From Conoideocrella luteorostrata (Eukaryota > Ascomycota > Sordariomycetes > Hypocreales > Clavicipitaceae), in assembly GCA_032433595.1 (NCBI GenBank), contig JASWJB010000151.1, positions 33,621 through 97,620 of the forward strand: DNA of 64,000 bases, read 5' to 3'. The notes under the pieces were generated by a model. It was not told where the DNA came from, made no database searches, and worked only from the letters and a program-made list of their open reading frames with translations. The translations under genes and the position numbers were made by a program. Shown here piece by piece: positions 11,832 through 23,514 of this stretch. How positions within the stretch are numbered: the stretch's first letter is position 1; the number at the start of each line of letters is the position of its first letter.

Positions 11832-13880
11832 GCTGTTGAATAGACACCAACAGAGTTAAACTCTGAATATTTTGCTGCTGTAATATTATGATAGAGTTTT
11901 TATGTGGATGCTGGTGGTAGGAAAGGGGCGGTCCATAGTCATTTGGTTCGGAGTTGACACTAGTTTCACTTCCTTTCTCGAACAAATACCTAAACCGTTA
12001 CCGCTTTGATCTGCTCAGCAGCCCTTGGACCTTGGTGGGCAGCACTCGGTCGCATTCAACCATCATGAGGCTGCCATGAGTTAAGGAGACTGTGCCAACA
12101 ATGCACGTACGCCTCTGTGATTCAATTGCATTTGTGGCTGTTGCCCCACTGCTTCGATAATCTCTAAGCTCAGATAACACTATATCACCGGGACATCGGG
12201 CTTCTTGCCACAGCTCTCGCGAAAAGTATTGTAGATTGTAGATTGAAGTTGTATCTGATCTTCCAATAGTCGTTTACCTCAAAGGGCAGCCCGCCGGTCG
12301 TTACTTTCCAAACACTAAATCAAGTCGACCCTACGGCTTGGATCGCCAAAAACCTTCGCGGCAGAATCTCTCAGTCTAGCTTCCCGCCTCCGCGCATCGT
12401 CATCGTGTCTGCAGCGTTGGACCAGTTGTAAAGCAAAAGGTAGTACATAGATGATGCCCATGCCTTTTGCTGTAAGAATGACCGTTTGATAACGATGCCA
12501 TGATTTTTACCATGGGGATCATCAACGCGAAGGCCTTTGCCCCTCATTGATAGCTGCCACAGACATGACATGGCTCCCGGCTCTGTCCTAGAGAAATGAT
12601 GATCATGTATCCAGATACAGGCAAGAAAGTCTTGGGACACATAATCTGGCGTCACCCGACTAGGCGCAATTGGGTTGCTTTGGCGTTGCCAAGCAATAAC
12701 GGTCAGCATCCTCTAATGTCAAGGGGTTGCCATATCAATGGATCGAAGACCGAATACAAGGATGCCCTCAATCGTTATGTTAAGGAAGGGTCCAACATCA
12801 TGCTGAGCGCGGCGACCGAAACAGATCATTTGAATGACGCCGAGCCCGAAGACTTCGAGCTCAATCTTGTCTTGTTTATTATGCCTTGGGGGCAGTATTT
12901 GCATCCTCATGCGTGCATCTCCCACTGCGATAAAACTCGAGACTTTGTGCTGTGCTCTAAGTCATTGCTGGCAGGACCAGCTTTGTTAAAAGATTCAAAC
13001 GGAGGAAGTGCAAAAACCACAGTGTCAGTGCCGTGCTCATCGAAGCATATTTGGGAAGCGCATCCCGGCTCTGTGGGGATGTGCATTTCATTAGCTACTG
13101 TGAAACTGAGCCAGGTTAGTAGAGCTATCCATACTCCGTACGGAATAACGCGAGCAGACGGTTGGTTCCGCAGTGGCCTTCCCGCCTTTGTAGAGGTACA
13201 TTTTGTGGACCCTGTGAAGGCCCATGATCGTCGCGCCTTCAGCTGATGGTACTCTCCGTACTTCCATACATAAGCACCAACAACGCCAACACGGTCTTCC
13301 CTTACATCCACACGATGCCTCGGTAAGAATCATGGGAGCATCATCTCTGTCAGTCTATTTCCCCTGGTAAAAACCTGTTTAGAGTATAAAAACTAAACAA
13401 TAGCTAGAATAAATACAAGCCATGCTATGTGCAATTGAAAAAACCCCCCCAATAAAATCAACGTATAGGCAGTAGGGTGAACGTAGTGATAAAAAGTGTT
13501 TTAACATATTTGGGCTTATAGATAGCTGTACTAACAAGAACGCGAGGTTTGACAGCGACCTCTGTAGAACCGACACAGGATAATTCTGAATATGCACACT
13601 CGGCACTGCTAGTGTTGGCTCGGCATAAAATTTTCAGCTCAATAATTATGAGTATCAACCCATAACAAATAGTACATTATTGAAACAAGTTGCGCAAGTC
13701 CTGTGGATGACTACGTGCGCACATATGTACATAAAGGGGGTTTTCAGCCAATGCGAAATGGCAGCATATGTAGCTACAGAAATTTGGCAAACCACGTCGG
13801 GCGCCCAGTTACACGCCACGCAACTGCAACAAACTTCCAACTTAATCATCTGTTTGCCTTTTTATGAAGTGCATGGCGAA
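11832..13880. other. 2-kb intergenic region
   Basis: No gene is supported. A 216-codon open frame (12596-13246, plus) has no recognisable family and includes the dispersed TACTCCGTA word in its body. It also overlaps another open frame on the other strand, so I read it as chance. The 13.3-13.7 kb part is AT-rich. Confidence 0.45.
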
Positions 13881-15762
13881 ATGGCTGCATTAAAGCTAGT
13901 GTCTACAATGCTCGTTTCTGCACTCGAAAGATTCGGCCTCGCCGTCTCCAATCTCACGGCAGAACCCAGCCCGTCTGCTGCGGTCCATGACAATCAACGG
14001 GTAATGGTGGTCACGGACCTGACCATCAGCGCGTCTTCTCCGACCGACCCTTTTTCGTCTAATACCCTTGAGCCACGAAAATGGCACTGCGTAGACAAAG
14101 AGCTCTACTTGCATACTGGCCGAGAGCGTGCTTGGCTGTACATAGCCGTGGCAGAGAAGAAGGACCTTACTGCCAGTGATCTCGTTATTTCTGACATCAG
14201 AGTGGGTGAGTATGATCCCAGCGCCGGCTCGGACCCAACCTGGGACATGCGGCCCGGTGGCGTCTGGGTGCTCAAAAGGAATTGCACTGACGACATTGAG
14301 TCGCTCGTAACGGGCGTGGATGTGCTGTTCGGTACGGATGCTGTTGATCCGCGACCAGAATGGACATTGGTACAACCTCCGCTTCGATTGGACCATCATC
14401 AAGAAGGGACGCCCGTCGCGAGCCTCACTGTACGGCACGGCAAGACAGACTGGAGACCAAATATACCTGAAGCGAAATTATCGGTCCGAGAAGATGGCAA
14501 ATTCAAGTTTGTTCAGATCTCCGATACTCATGGTCACTGGCGTTGGAGTGTGCAACGATGCCATAGACGCCAGTGGATGCCCTCTACCTGAAAGCGAAGC
14601 CGATCCGCTCACCGTGAGGTTTTTGGGAGGGATCTTGGATGCCGAGAAGCCAGATCTGGTGCTCCTCACCGGAGATCAGCTGCATCACGATATCCCCGAC
14701 AGCCAAACCACACTCTTCAAGGTTGTTGCTCCAATGATCGAGCGTTCCATCCCATATGCCGCCGTCTTTGGCAATCACGACGACGAAGGTACCTACGCAA
14801 TGTCCCGTAAGTAGTGTTCTGTTTTGCATTTCGCCACCGCTAAATGCTGGGAGGTATTCTGCCAGTGTCTATGACAATGCTGGATTGCTGATAGGCACGC
14901 AATCTTTCTGGTCGGTGTCTGATTGGGGTCGATGCTCAGCATGATCGCTACTAAGTGTAGTCACTAAAATTCTATATTGTCTGATGTTTGCTAACCAGAT
15001 GGTGCGGCAGGAGCGACGCAGATGGAACTGCTTCAAGATCTTCCCTTCAGTCTTTGCCAGCCTGGGCCTGAGCAGATTGACGGTGTCGGGAATTACTATC
15101 TCCAGATATTTGATCGCGCCCCTTCGAAGCGTCCGCTATCGACTCTGTACCTCCTAGACTCCCATGGTCAAATATCAGACAAGGTACCGTTCCTAGGCTA
15201 CAGCTGGATAAAGCAGAGCCAAATCGATTGGTTCACAGCCACTTCGAGAGCGCTGCGTCAGGCCCGCGAGAAGGACAGCCCAGGCAGCAATCTACACATG
15301 TCTATGGCTTTTTTTCATATTCCATTTCCCGAGTATGGAGACCGCCATTTGGTCATGCGAGGCGGCCACCGTAGAGAGCCGACAGAAGGTCCAAAGCTTA
15401 ATTCCCATTTCTATGATGCTCTTAGCAAGGAAGGCATCGTAGCAGTAGGCTGCGGACACGACCATGTGAATGACTTTTGTGGCTCATTACCAGACTGGAA
15501 GACCGACAGCATCCCTAAGACGGCTCCTTGGTTGTGCTACACAGGGGGTAGTGGATTTGGAGGGTACTGCTCGTACGGGGAGAACCGATATTATCGTCGT
15601 GTACGGGTGTGGGAGCTGGATACAACTACTGGAAGCATCAAAACTTGGAAGCGAGTTGAGTACAACGAAAACAGGGTAGACGAGTTGACACTTGTGCACG
15701 ATGGTGCGGTGGTCCCTCCTTCTAACGGCACAGATCAAGGCACAGTTACGCCAGAGCTTTGA
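13881..15762 (+). pseudogene. Calcineurin-like metallophosphoesterase (DCR2/purple-acid-phosphatase-29 type), frameshifted
   Basis: The coding frame starting at 13881 reaches the first metal-binding motif QISDTH (about 14513-14530) and then loses frame. The continuing homologous sequence (VTGVGVCNDAIDA) is in another frame, as if two bases were missing at about 14528-14532. A 192-bp intron spans 14807-14998 and the last part is 14999-15762. Remaining catalytic motifs are intact: LLTGDQLHHD, FGNHDDEG, VGCGHDHVNDFC and GGSGFGGY. The N-terminal part contains DVLFGTDAVDPRPEW, typical of fungal DCR2-like phosphatases. This class dephosphorylates serine/threonine targets in yeast (Sic1 for Dcr2). 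No TM anchor is seen before 13881, so an upstream exon may be missing. A sequencing error could also explain the frameshift; otherwise the gene is dead. Confidence 0.85.
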
Positions 15763-15772
15763 CTTAGGCTTG

Positions 15773-18613
15773 TTGGAGTAATTTCCTTGGTCAAGGAGGG
15801 CGCACGTCACACCACGCATGTTCCGGAGTATGTTGGCATGATTGTGGCCGATCACCCTTTTCTGTAGCATTACAGCCTGCTGGTACGCCATCTCAGAGTC
15901 CTGATACTTTCCAAGTCTCTGGTAGCCTTCAGCAACGGTGGCGAGAAGATTTGCCTGTACGGCGTCATCAGTGCAGTTATCCTTGAACTGTAGAGCTGCT
16001 ACCGCGTGTGGAAAATAGTCCTCCCAGGCGCACCTGTTCTCTTGCGTTGGCTCCGGAAACACCTCGCTGAGGCGCCGTATGACTGTTGTCAAGCCTGATT
16101 TCAGTGAGCCTTGCTCGTCCAACTAGCTTCGCATCTCTAGGCGAACAAGCCTATGCATTTCATATGATCTTTGGGCCACTTGCTCCTTGATGAATGCAAA
16201 TGCCTTGAGGAGACCAATCGCCTCTTCCGCTTCTACTTCCTCCTCCTTGCTGTACTCTCAGCGAGGAAGGCCATGAATTGTAGAATCTGGGCGGCAAGTT
16301 TATTATCCCTAGAGATTTGACGGAATGAAATCAGCCATGTTGTCGTAACCGGATTGCGAGTTCCTTCGTACCACCCCTGGTCCTCAAACTCCTTCCCAAG
16401 AAGTGTGACAAAGGTTCGGTCACTCGACTGGCACAACTCCAGATAACGTTTCATGGACATTCCTGTCTGATACATATATGCCGACGCTTGTTTGATGGCA
16501 AGTGGAAGGTAAGCGAAAAAATCGAGCAGATCTCTTGCAGTTTCGATGTCGTTGATCCAGCTCGTACCCAAGCTGGCCTTGAACAGGTCAATGGCTTCAT
16601 CCTTGCTCATTTCGCTCACATGAATAACGTTCGATGAGAGTATACGAAGTTTGCTGACGGCAACGTGGTTCCTAGTTGTAAACAGGACAGAACCGTTGCG
16701 GCTAAAGGGTAGACAGTCACGTACGGCTGCGCTACCGCACAGCTGCTCTACGTCATCTGCGTTGTCGATAATGAGGAGCCAATCATCACTGCTTCCACTC
16801 AGAGCCATTTTGACGAGGAATCGGACATCTGCCTTGTCCTGGTTGATCCCTTCGACCTGAAGCTGTTGGCCTATCTGTCTGAAGCCGTTCTCAAAACTAG
16901 AGGCATCCACGGCAGAAACCCAGAAGATGGAGCAGGCCGGGTACTGTTCTCGCATCAGAAAGGCGGCCTCCAGAGCGATTTGCGTCTTCCCGACACCACC
17001 GAGGCCTTCAACAGCGGTTCGCTGGCAGTTGTTCTTCACTTTACTTGGCGGGATAATTTCCAGAAGCTCCTCTAAAATCCCTTCACGTCCTACGAATCCT
17101 TTGTTGCGTCCGAATGGCACAAGCCAGTGTTCTTCGCTAGTGCCTTGACGTTGTTAACACGAAAACCTAGAAATGAAGGTCTACCATTTTGTACATACCC
17201 TGTGCTATTGTGCTCTGACTCAAAACATATGAGCTTAGTGCCCGTCTAGCAAGATGCTTGATTCTTACAATAACCTTGTCGTACTCAGGGTCTTGAGGGC
17301 GAAATTTGACCGTATCCGAATGTGTCCGATCAATGGCGCATGTGTTTTCAATCCCAGGTTTCCCTCGGCAGCAGTGTGTAGCCGATGGCTTAGCAACTAA
17401 CACTGCACATGGCCCTTTCATTTTCCATTCGCCCGTTTTGTCCTGTGGCAGGGTTAGCAAACGGCCCAGCTTCAAGAAACTCTGAGTAAGGTACTTGTAT
17501 TGCCGTGGGTTATAGCTTAGTCTCAAAGAAGGAGAAGACCTCTGATCTGCTTCTGATGGCCAGAACCGTGTGAAACTCACGATGCAATCTTTCAAGAACA
17601 GTGGGGCTATCTCTTCCAATAGACTCAATGAGACGTCGATTTGGCCCATTGCCCGCCATCGGGATTAGTGAATTAATGTCCATACCAGCATGAGGAACTC
17701 CAAAAAACACGGAACCATACACCGCTCGTGCCAGTTTTTGATCCTCCACGGTTTCTGACTTGAAGAGGTTATGATAGTCTACTAGTTGTTAGCATGCTAC
17801 GCTTGGAAGTGATTGGAGTTTGTTGTGCTTACCTGTTTTACAATCAGTCCTCCCAGGCTATGGGCGACAAATAAAATCGGCTTCGGAGTCGTAGGGCTGG
17901 CCAAGGGAAGAATACTGCTGTGAAACGCCGTTGCGATATCTTCTAAGCTCTGAGTATTGTCGCTTTGGGCGACCCTGGACTCATAGCCATACACCATGAC
18001 GCGAGCGAAGGGCTTGTCGACGCCATCCTCGGTAATGTCGTAGGGGAGAGAGTCTCGCAACCACATATTCTCCCCGCCCCTTTCTTTGAACGATCCGAAT
18101 GCGTGTCCGCCAAGACCAGAGAGCGCGATAATACTGAAAAGAGATCAACATGTGGAGTATAGCGAGAGAGGGGTTTAGGGATGCCGCAGCTTACTCGACT
18201 TTATGATCTTGTGGGGGCGGGGCAAAAAGGGTAGTGATCCCATGGAAGCCATCATCAACTGTCAAAATGGTTTGGCGAGGTGTTTTTCCCATGGTCGCAA
18301 GAAGAGATATCTTTGCAGGACGGTCATTCTGAGACGGCTGCAGCGGGCCATGGAGGTTTCTAAACGATGCCGTCCCAGTGCTCGACCGCCCGTGAAATTC
18401 AGGGGCAAGGGATCGGCAAGTCGGAGAAGCGTGGAGCTGTTCAGCTAAACATTGCTGCAATTGTTCATTCTCCCAGTCTAACGGGACTCCACGGATGCGG
18501 AATGTAAATCCTTCTTTCTGTGGGGGTTGTGCATCGTTTGTGCTCTGTGTCTTGAAGGGAATGCGCGCGCCTTCATTGTCAGTTTCGCGAGCTTCTGGTT
18601 TGATCTCTCCCAT
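15773..18613 (-). pseudogene. Decayed NLR-type gene: alpha/beta-hydrolase (DUF676/SERAC1-like) - NB-ARC - TPR
   Basis: This is a fungal NOD-like receptor relic. Exon 1 is 18195-18613 and exon 2 is 17833-18133 (VDIIALSGLGGHAFGSF, then lipase nucleophile elbow VAHSLGGLIVKQ). The hydrolase end (VYGSVFFGVPHAGMDI) lies at about 17510-17780. The NB-ARC part (16233-17145) has P-loop EGLGGVGKTQ, Walker B LLIIDNADD, FTTRN and LPLAIKQA. A TPR remnant (GYQRLGKYQDSEMAYQQA) sits at about 15790-15960. Lesions are: TAA at 17510-17512 just after FFETKL; loss of frame at about 16250-16262 after MAFLAE; TAG at 16123-16125 where the family has Trp (RSW-LDEQG). The splice near 17780-17833 also does not keep frame with a canonical acceptor. 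The TPR array stops about 10 bp from the stop codon of the convergent phosphatase gene. Such STAND proteins act in heterokaryon incompatibility and non-self recognition. Confidence 0.88.
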
Positions 18614-21600
18614 TTCGTTTATTTGAAAACAGCCGCTCTCAGTCTCCGGTATGTTGCTTTTGGTCTGTCAGGGCGTGGATAGCCGTCGCGCTGGAATATT
18701 CAAGAACAGCCTTCGCTGGCATGCAACAGGTTCATGGACAGCCTTGTGCTATGCATGTGCTGATGCCCAACTTCAATCAGTCGACCAATGATGGGCTCTG
18801 ATACCCAAGCTGAACAATCATTTATGTTGACCGTACTTGAGACGTGTTCGCTTTCTTGCTGTAATATACGAAAGAGCAAGACTCGGAGCCGAGCCAGGTC
18901 ACAAGCTGAACTCTTTCTCCTCCATCACTCCATGGGGACCTCTGCGGCGTAATACTAAATGACAACAAGCATGGCTCGAAGCGACTGTCAGAAACAGTAT
19001 TTTCCTGGTCAGACTTTATGCACTCTATCTGTAACTCTCGGCCACGCGAAGAGAGGGCAAGTACCATTGCTGTTGCGCAGCGTCAACCCGCTGCGGGGCT
19101 GGCCAGATGATGGGATCCTGGGCACAGCTTACTGTTATCATGATGATGAAACAAACCCGACTGCATATCGCATCTTATTTTTAAGTGGCGACGCCGCCAC
19201 GAACAATCAATGATACGTCGTTGTACTCTGGTTCGGTATGCTTCTGCATTGTGGGTAGTCTTTACTTCTCAAAACTTTGGATTTGGTATGACCTGACCGG
19301 CTGGTGGCGGTATATTATTCGGCCAGACCTTTTGGTAAGTTTAATACTAGACTGCGAACTAGATGATCTCGTACGCATTTCGCTCGCCGCAGTGAGAGGA
19401 GAGGCATTATTGACTCCTTCGACATACCTTCATTGCTGGAGCGGGGTCTTCACATACCGGCACACTATGGTATTTTATGCGAGATTCAGCCAGGTAAAGT
19501 GACTGCTACGCAAAATGGGGGCGACTGAAGCCTACTAGTATGTTTTCAACCGCCCGTTGCCGGTCTTCGGAGCGGCATGCAGGATGATGACACCTACATG
19601 GGAGCGCCGTGGCGCTGTCCTCGTAAGTCAATTGGATCAATAAGCACTATACCAATAGTTCAACCTCTAGCGTAAAAGATGAGGCGACCCAAAAAGATTA
19701 CGCTGTGACGCACCAGTTCTTGGCACCCAGGATTCCTTGCGGTTGGCCTCTCCTATCTTTTGCACTCTATCCAGCCTTTTCATGTGAAAATTCATGTAAC
19801 AATATGAAAAACGGAGTAATATTGCCGTAAACAACTGAGACTTCAGTAATAGTGACTACGACGATCTCATAGTCTAGAATTCCAGGCAATTTATGTGTCG
19901 ACGACAGCCCTTGTTCTTGTGACCGAGAGCCTCTAGTCTTCCTAGATCCAACCTGTTACCAATGCCTGCTTGACCGACTGCAACTCGGCGGCATAATTTT
20001 TTCAATTACACCCCAAATTATGCCCTCTGCTCTCTACAAACCAAGACCGTACAGTTTCGGCCTTTGGCATGTCTGTCCATTCGTTGGTTTTCAACGTCTG
20101 AAGCGGGGAAGAGGAGCTTGATGTTACATGAGTGGGTCATGGACGCTAGTCCGGTGGGAAAGGTTAAAGTTTCCAATTGATCCCATCCCATCGGCTCGGT
20201 CCACGGCTCTGAAACGTGGATCACGATGCCCTGTAGTGTGGAAGCTTTGGGCGGTTGAGGATAGTCCACGTTCAATGACATGGGGTAAGTGCTCTGGTGG
20301 CGTTCTTAGCTAGCTGCTTTGGTCAGTCTCGTCATCGACATATTATGCTTTGACATCGAAATGCGCTACATCTACATCTAGCACGAAGGCAGCACACATA
20401 ATATCTTTAAAACGTCGAGCTACTAATACTAGACCCTTAAAATTCAGTGGCACGCTTTCTGTACGTAACGGGCGCAGAATAGCTAAAAATAAGCAAATTG
20501 ACGAGGTTGCGCGAGTAAGGATAGTGTTGGAATTGATAGGAGAGGTTCAAATTTGTTCGCATTGATGGGATGTGCAGTGTTACTTAGATGATGGATGCAG
20601 AATCCCTCGTCTGACGGTCCCGTCCAAATCCCCCTATAAATACCCCTACAATCTGAGACACGCCCGTCCTGAATTCCTGCCTTAGGCCCAGAGGCCACGT
20701 ACATATCCTTTCTCTCACGGCCCGTGTATCCACATATCCACTCACACACACACGCGTGTAATCCAACGGGGAGTGTTATAAGCAGTAGAGAAAAAAAACG
20801 CTACAACTATATTAAAAAGGTGCATTTTCAAGCTTAAAAAAAAAAAAAGGCATGAAAATGGCGTTGTGATCTTATAATATTAAATTATGTTATTTTAGAT
20901 AAAAAGTGTGGCTAGAGTAATTAAAGCTATCGTTTGAAAAAGCGGGCGGTTGGCTGATATGCACCACCTTTAGGTGGGGAGGAGGAGCACGAGTACGATG
21001 AGACGGCAACGCGGGAAAGGCGGGACGCCAGGCCGGCCCCCAGTTCAAGCTACCCTTGCTGCCGAGGCATGGTGGCCAACGGGGTGGAGATTGAGCTTGA
21101 TGGGTGTCGCTCACGTATTGCATCACTAGGGAGGCGACACATGTGTGAACTTGTGGATGTGGATGTGGATGTGGATGTGGAAAAGCTGCACCCAACTGAA
21201 TTTCCTCTACTCCGTAAATTTCACCCTTTTCATATTTCGAATTGGAAGTGCTATTCGCCGCAGAGCATCTACGAGCAACGAGCAACCAAGCAGCGGTAGA
21301 AGCATTATTATCAACATGTCGTACAGCTCTGAAGCCCAGGTCGACGAGGTAAACCACCCACGCCCACACACCTGCAGTGTCACAGACCAGCCGAGCGAGC
21401 AAGTCGTTCCCAATGTCGATTGGTTACTAACCTCTCCATACTGTCGCTTCCGACAACTTGCCGACATCAACTCGAGGAGTCGGGCTACAAAAGCGGTAGT
21501 TTAGCGTGAACGCCATATATTCCCTTTTCCCCCTATTTTAAACTTCTATCGGCGGCAGCAGCTGTCCGGCCAATTTGATCAAGTAGAGAACGACGGCCGT

Positions 21601-22469
21601 CCCAATGATCCATACAACGGAAGCGTGGCGATAGTAAAGGATGGTCTGGTATATTCAGTAGTAAATAAACTATCAAGTGCGTGGTTTTCTTTCTTCTAAG
21701 CTAATGCCGTTGCGTTATGTGCCTTTACATAGGTGTAAGGGAGCAATTTGCAACAGTGGCAATCAGCAGGAATAGATGGATTGAATTGAAGAGCCTTGAA
21801 AGTGATGACTTTTGGCGATTAATTGTGATGATAATTCTCTGTGATGATGCTCTTCTGAAGAGCACTACGACCCTTCTATATAATCCTTCAGTAACCGGAA
21901 CATTGACTCGTGTTTAGTGGCCTTAGGCCTACGTTCCTTAGCATCGTGCCACTTACTTCCACTATCGTACAATTCTAGCTAATACGAGGTCTTAGTGGAT
22001 TTCTGAAGGACCACTCTAATCTCAACAAATGCAAGTGATTAACGATACCACACAGTGTCGAATAGCGCAGTTATGTTCCCGAATACATTCACAATGCAAT
22101 AGTATACTCGAAGAGGTGAACGTTGAATCCTTCGGGGATCTTTGGACTAAGCTGTACTGCAAAATCGAGTCCACATTGGATGCAACTGCCGGATTTCCAA
22201 ATGCAATTTGCCAACAGGTATCTTGCATTACTAGTAGAAGTCTTTTTGTCTAGAAATCTTAGGGCTCTCTACAAATCCTTGACTTTTAATTGCCCTAAAA
22301 ATAAGCTTCTCTCGCTTGACATCTTAGACGTGGCCCAGTTGAAATCAAGGGTTAACGAGAGAAAACTTCACTCCTGCTTAGCCACCCTTATCTTTACGGA
22401 ATTTTCCGCCAGCGCAGTCCATGGCTTTCACACTCAAATTCGTGACTAATGAATCATTTCGAGATAGCG
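18614..22469. other. 3.9-kb gene-poor stretch
   Basis: I find no supportable gene. The sequence is a mixture of moderate-GC and AT-rich DNA with short open frames only. A possible exon begins ATGTCGTACAGC at 21315, followed by a plausible donor at about 21348. No convincing second exon with family signal follows. There is a GTGGAT hexanucleotide repeat at 21152-21182 and an A-tract at 20837-20848. Confidence 0.45.
21152..21182. repeat. Hexanucleotide tandem repeat (GTGGAT)n
   Basis: About five perfect GTGGAT units. Read on the minus strand they give a run of His-Pro codons in a chance open frame. Confidence 0.9.
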
Positions 22470-22818
22470 ATGGGCAACCAACAAAATTCAAATCTGCCCT
22501 TCACGAAAGGTCAGTTAGAAAAGATCTTTGGGGATGACCGAAACCAAGCCGAAAGGGTTTTTTATGACTCAACCCATCTTCCGCACCGTCGTATTTCATC
22601 AAGGTCATTCCCTCACGATTGATGGCATATCACAGAGGTTACCGTATTTATCACAAGAGGAACTCCGTGGTTATGGATCGTGTGGTTCTGTCTACAAGAC
22701 TGCAATTGCTCCTGGCCATCATATAGTACCGGATGAGGATAGCTTCCAGACGTCTAATAATGAGCCTAAAGTTATTGCGGGCAATGAGTATGCTCCGTTT
22801 AGTATAAAAGCCTTCTAG
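22470..22818 (+). pseudogene. Fragment of a fungal protein-kinase-like gene (N-lobe only)
   Basis: One frame from 22470 reads NLPFTKGQLEKIFGDDRNQAERVF-type sequence, a pre-kinase linker often seen in large fungal kinase-like proteins. It stops near 22623. An overlapping frame continues HSLTIDGISQRLPYLSQEEL, then a glycine-loop-like GYGSCGSVYKTAIAPGHHI. It ends FSIKAF-TAG at 22816-22818, matching the beta3 strand with its ATP-binding Lys. The rest of the kinase domain is absent. The frame change lies about 22560-22620. This is a truncated, frameshifted remnant, probably expressed as nothing. Confidence 0.65.
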
Positions 22819-22844
22819 GCATTTGCACCCACTCTCATCAACGC

Positions 22845-23514
22845 TTACTTCTCAACGTCTCCGTCAACTACTCCTTTTGGCTCTGTATAGCAAAATCCCC
22901 AAGTAGACTTTTCGACATCATAGCCTTTCTCAATTGCCAAATAGACATAAATAGCCTCAAATTCCTCCGGGATCTTTCCTTTCCTGTCCCATTCCCCAGT
23001 AAAATTGAACCTCGACTCGTCCGGCCCTTTAACCTGAATCTCGAACCTCATCTTTTGATCTTTTATCATTTTTTTAAGCTCACCCACAATGGTTTTATGG
23101 GCCTCGGGGTTTTCCTTGTTGACAACAATAAAATCATAGCACCTCCCCGTCATAATTGCTCGTTATTGCACGTTCCTAACGTTGGTTCTACTAGCCGTGT
23201 TAGTTACCACGTCCAACTTGGTCTACCATCTGAGAAGCCCCCCTCCGCGACCACATAGCCATAACATTACATCTACTGTAGAAGTAAGTAAAATAACACG
23301 TACCTTTTAGGTAAGCTGTCTTTGCAAAGACCGTATATGCCTTGCGTCGTTGAAGTTCTATTGCGTTCTGCCGGACTGTATACACTCCTGTCATATTATT
23401 AGTATTCGACGACACGTAATTACTATAATTTATCGACTTACGTATCAAGATCTCTCTTTTGTGCAAAGCTAACAATGTTACCCAAAGTGAGCAAAGTCTT
23501 GGTCGCAATTGCAT
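22845..23514 (-). pseudogene. Small secreted-protein-like gene, three exons, probable frameshift in the signal region
   Basis: Exon 3 is 22845-23142, exon 2 is 23304-23387 and exon 1 ends at 23442. Intron 1 (23388-23441) has GTAAGT...TACTAAT...CAG. Intron 2 (23143-23303) has GTACGT...AG. Joined in one phase they read about 150 residues with KRDLDTSVYSPAERNRT, GIYGLCKDSLPKRCYDFIVV and GELKKMIKDQKMRFEIQ. Further on come FNFTGEWDRKGKIPEEFEA and STWGFCYTEP. The frame fixed by both splices lacks an ATG. The ATG at 23512-23514 is one base out of phase with a hydrophobic stretch (KTLLTLGNIVSFAQ) that looks like a signal peptide. A single-base deletion at the start would explain this. I recognise no family. 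The three cysteines and signal-like start suggest a former secreted effector. Confidence 0.5.

Noticed and set aside
12596..13246. 216-codon open frame on the plus strand
   Set aside because: No family signature, an overlapping open frame on the other strand, and it contains the dispersed TACTCCGTA word that otherwise occurs only in non-coding DNA.
20890..21402. 170-codon minus-strand frame with His-Pro repeats
   Set aside because: The His-Pro run is a direct translation of the GTGGAT microsatellite and the rest lacks protein-like composition.
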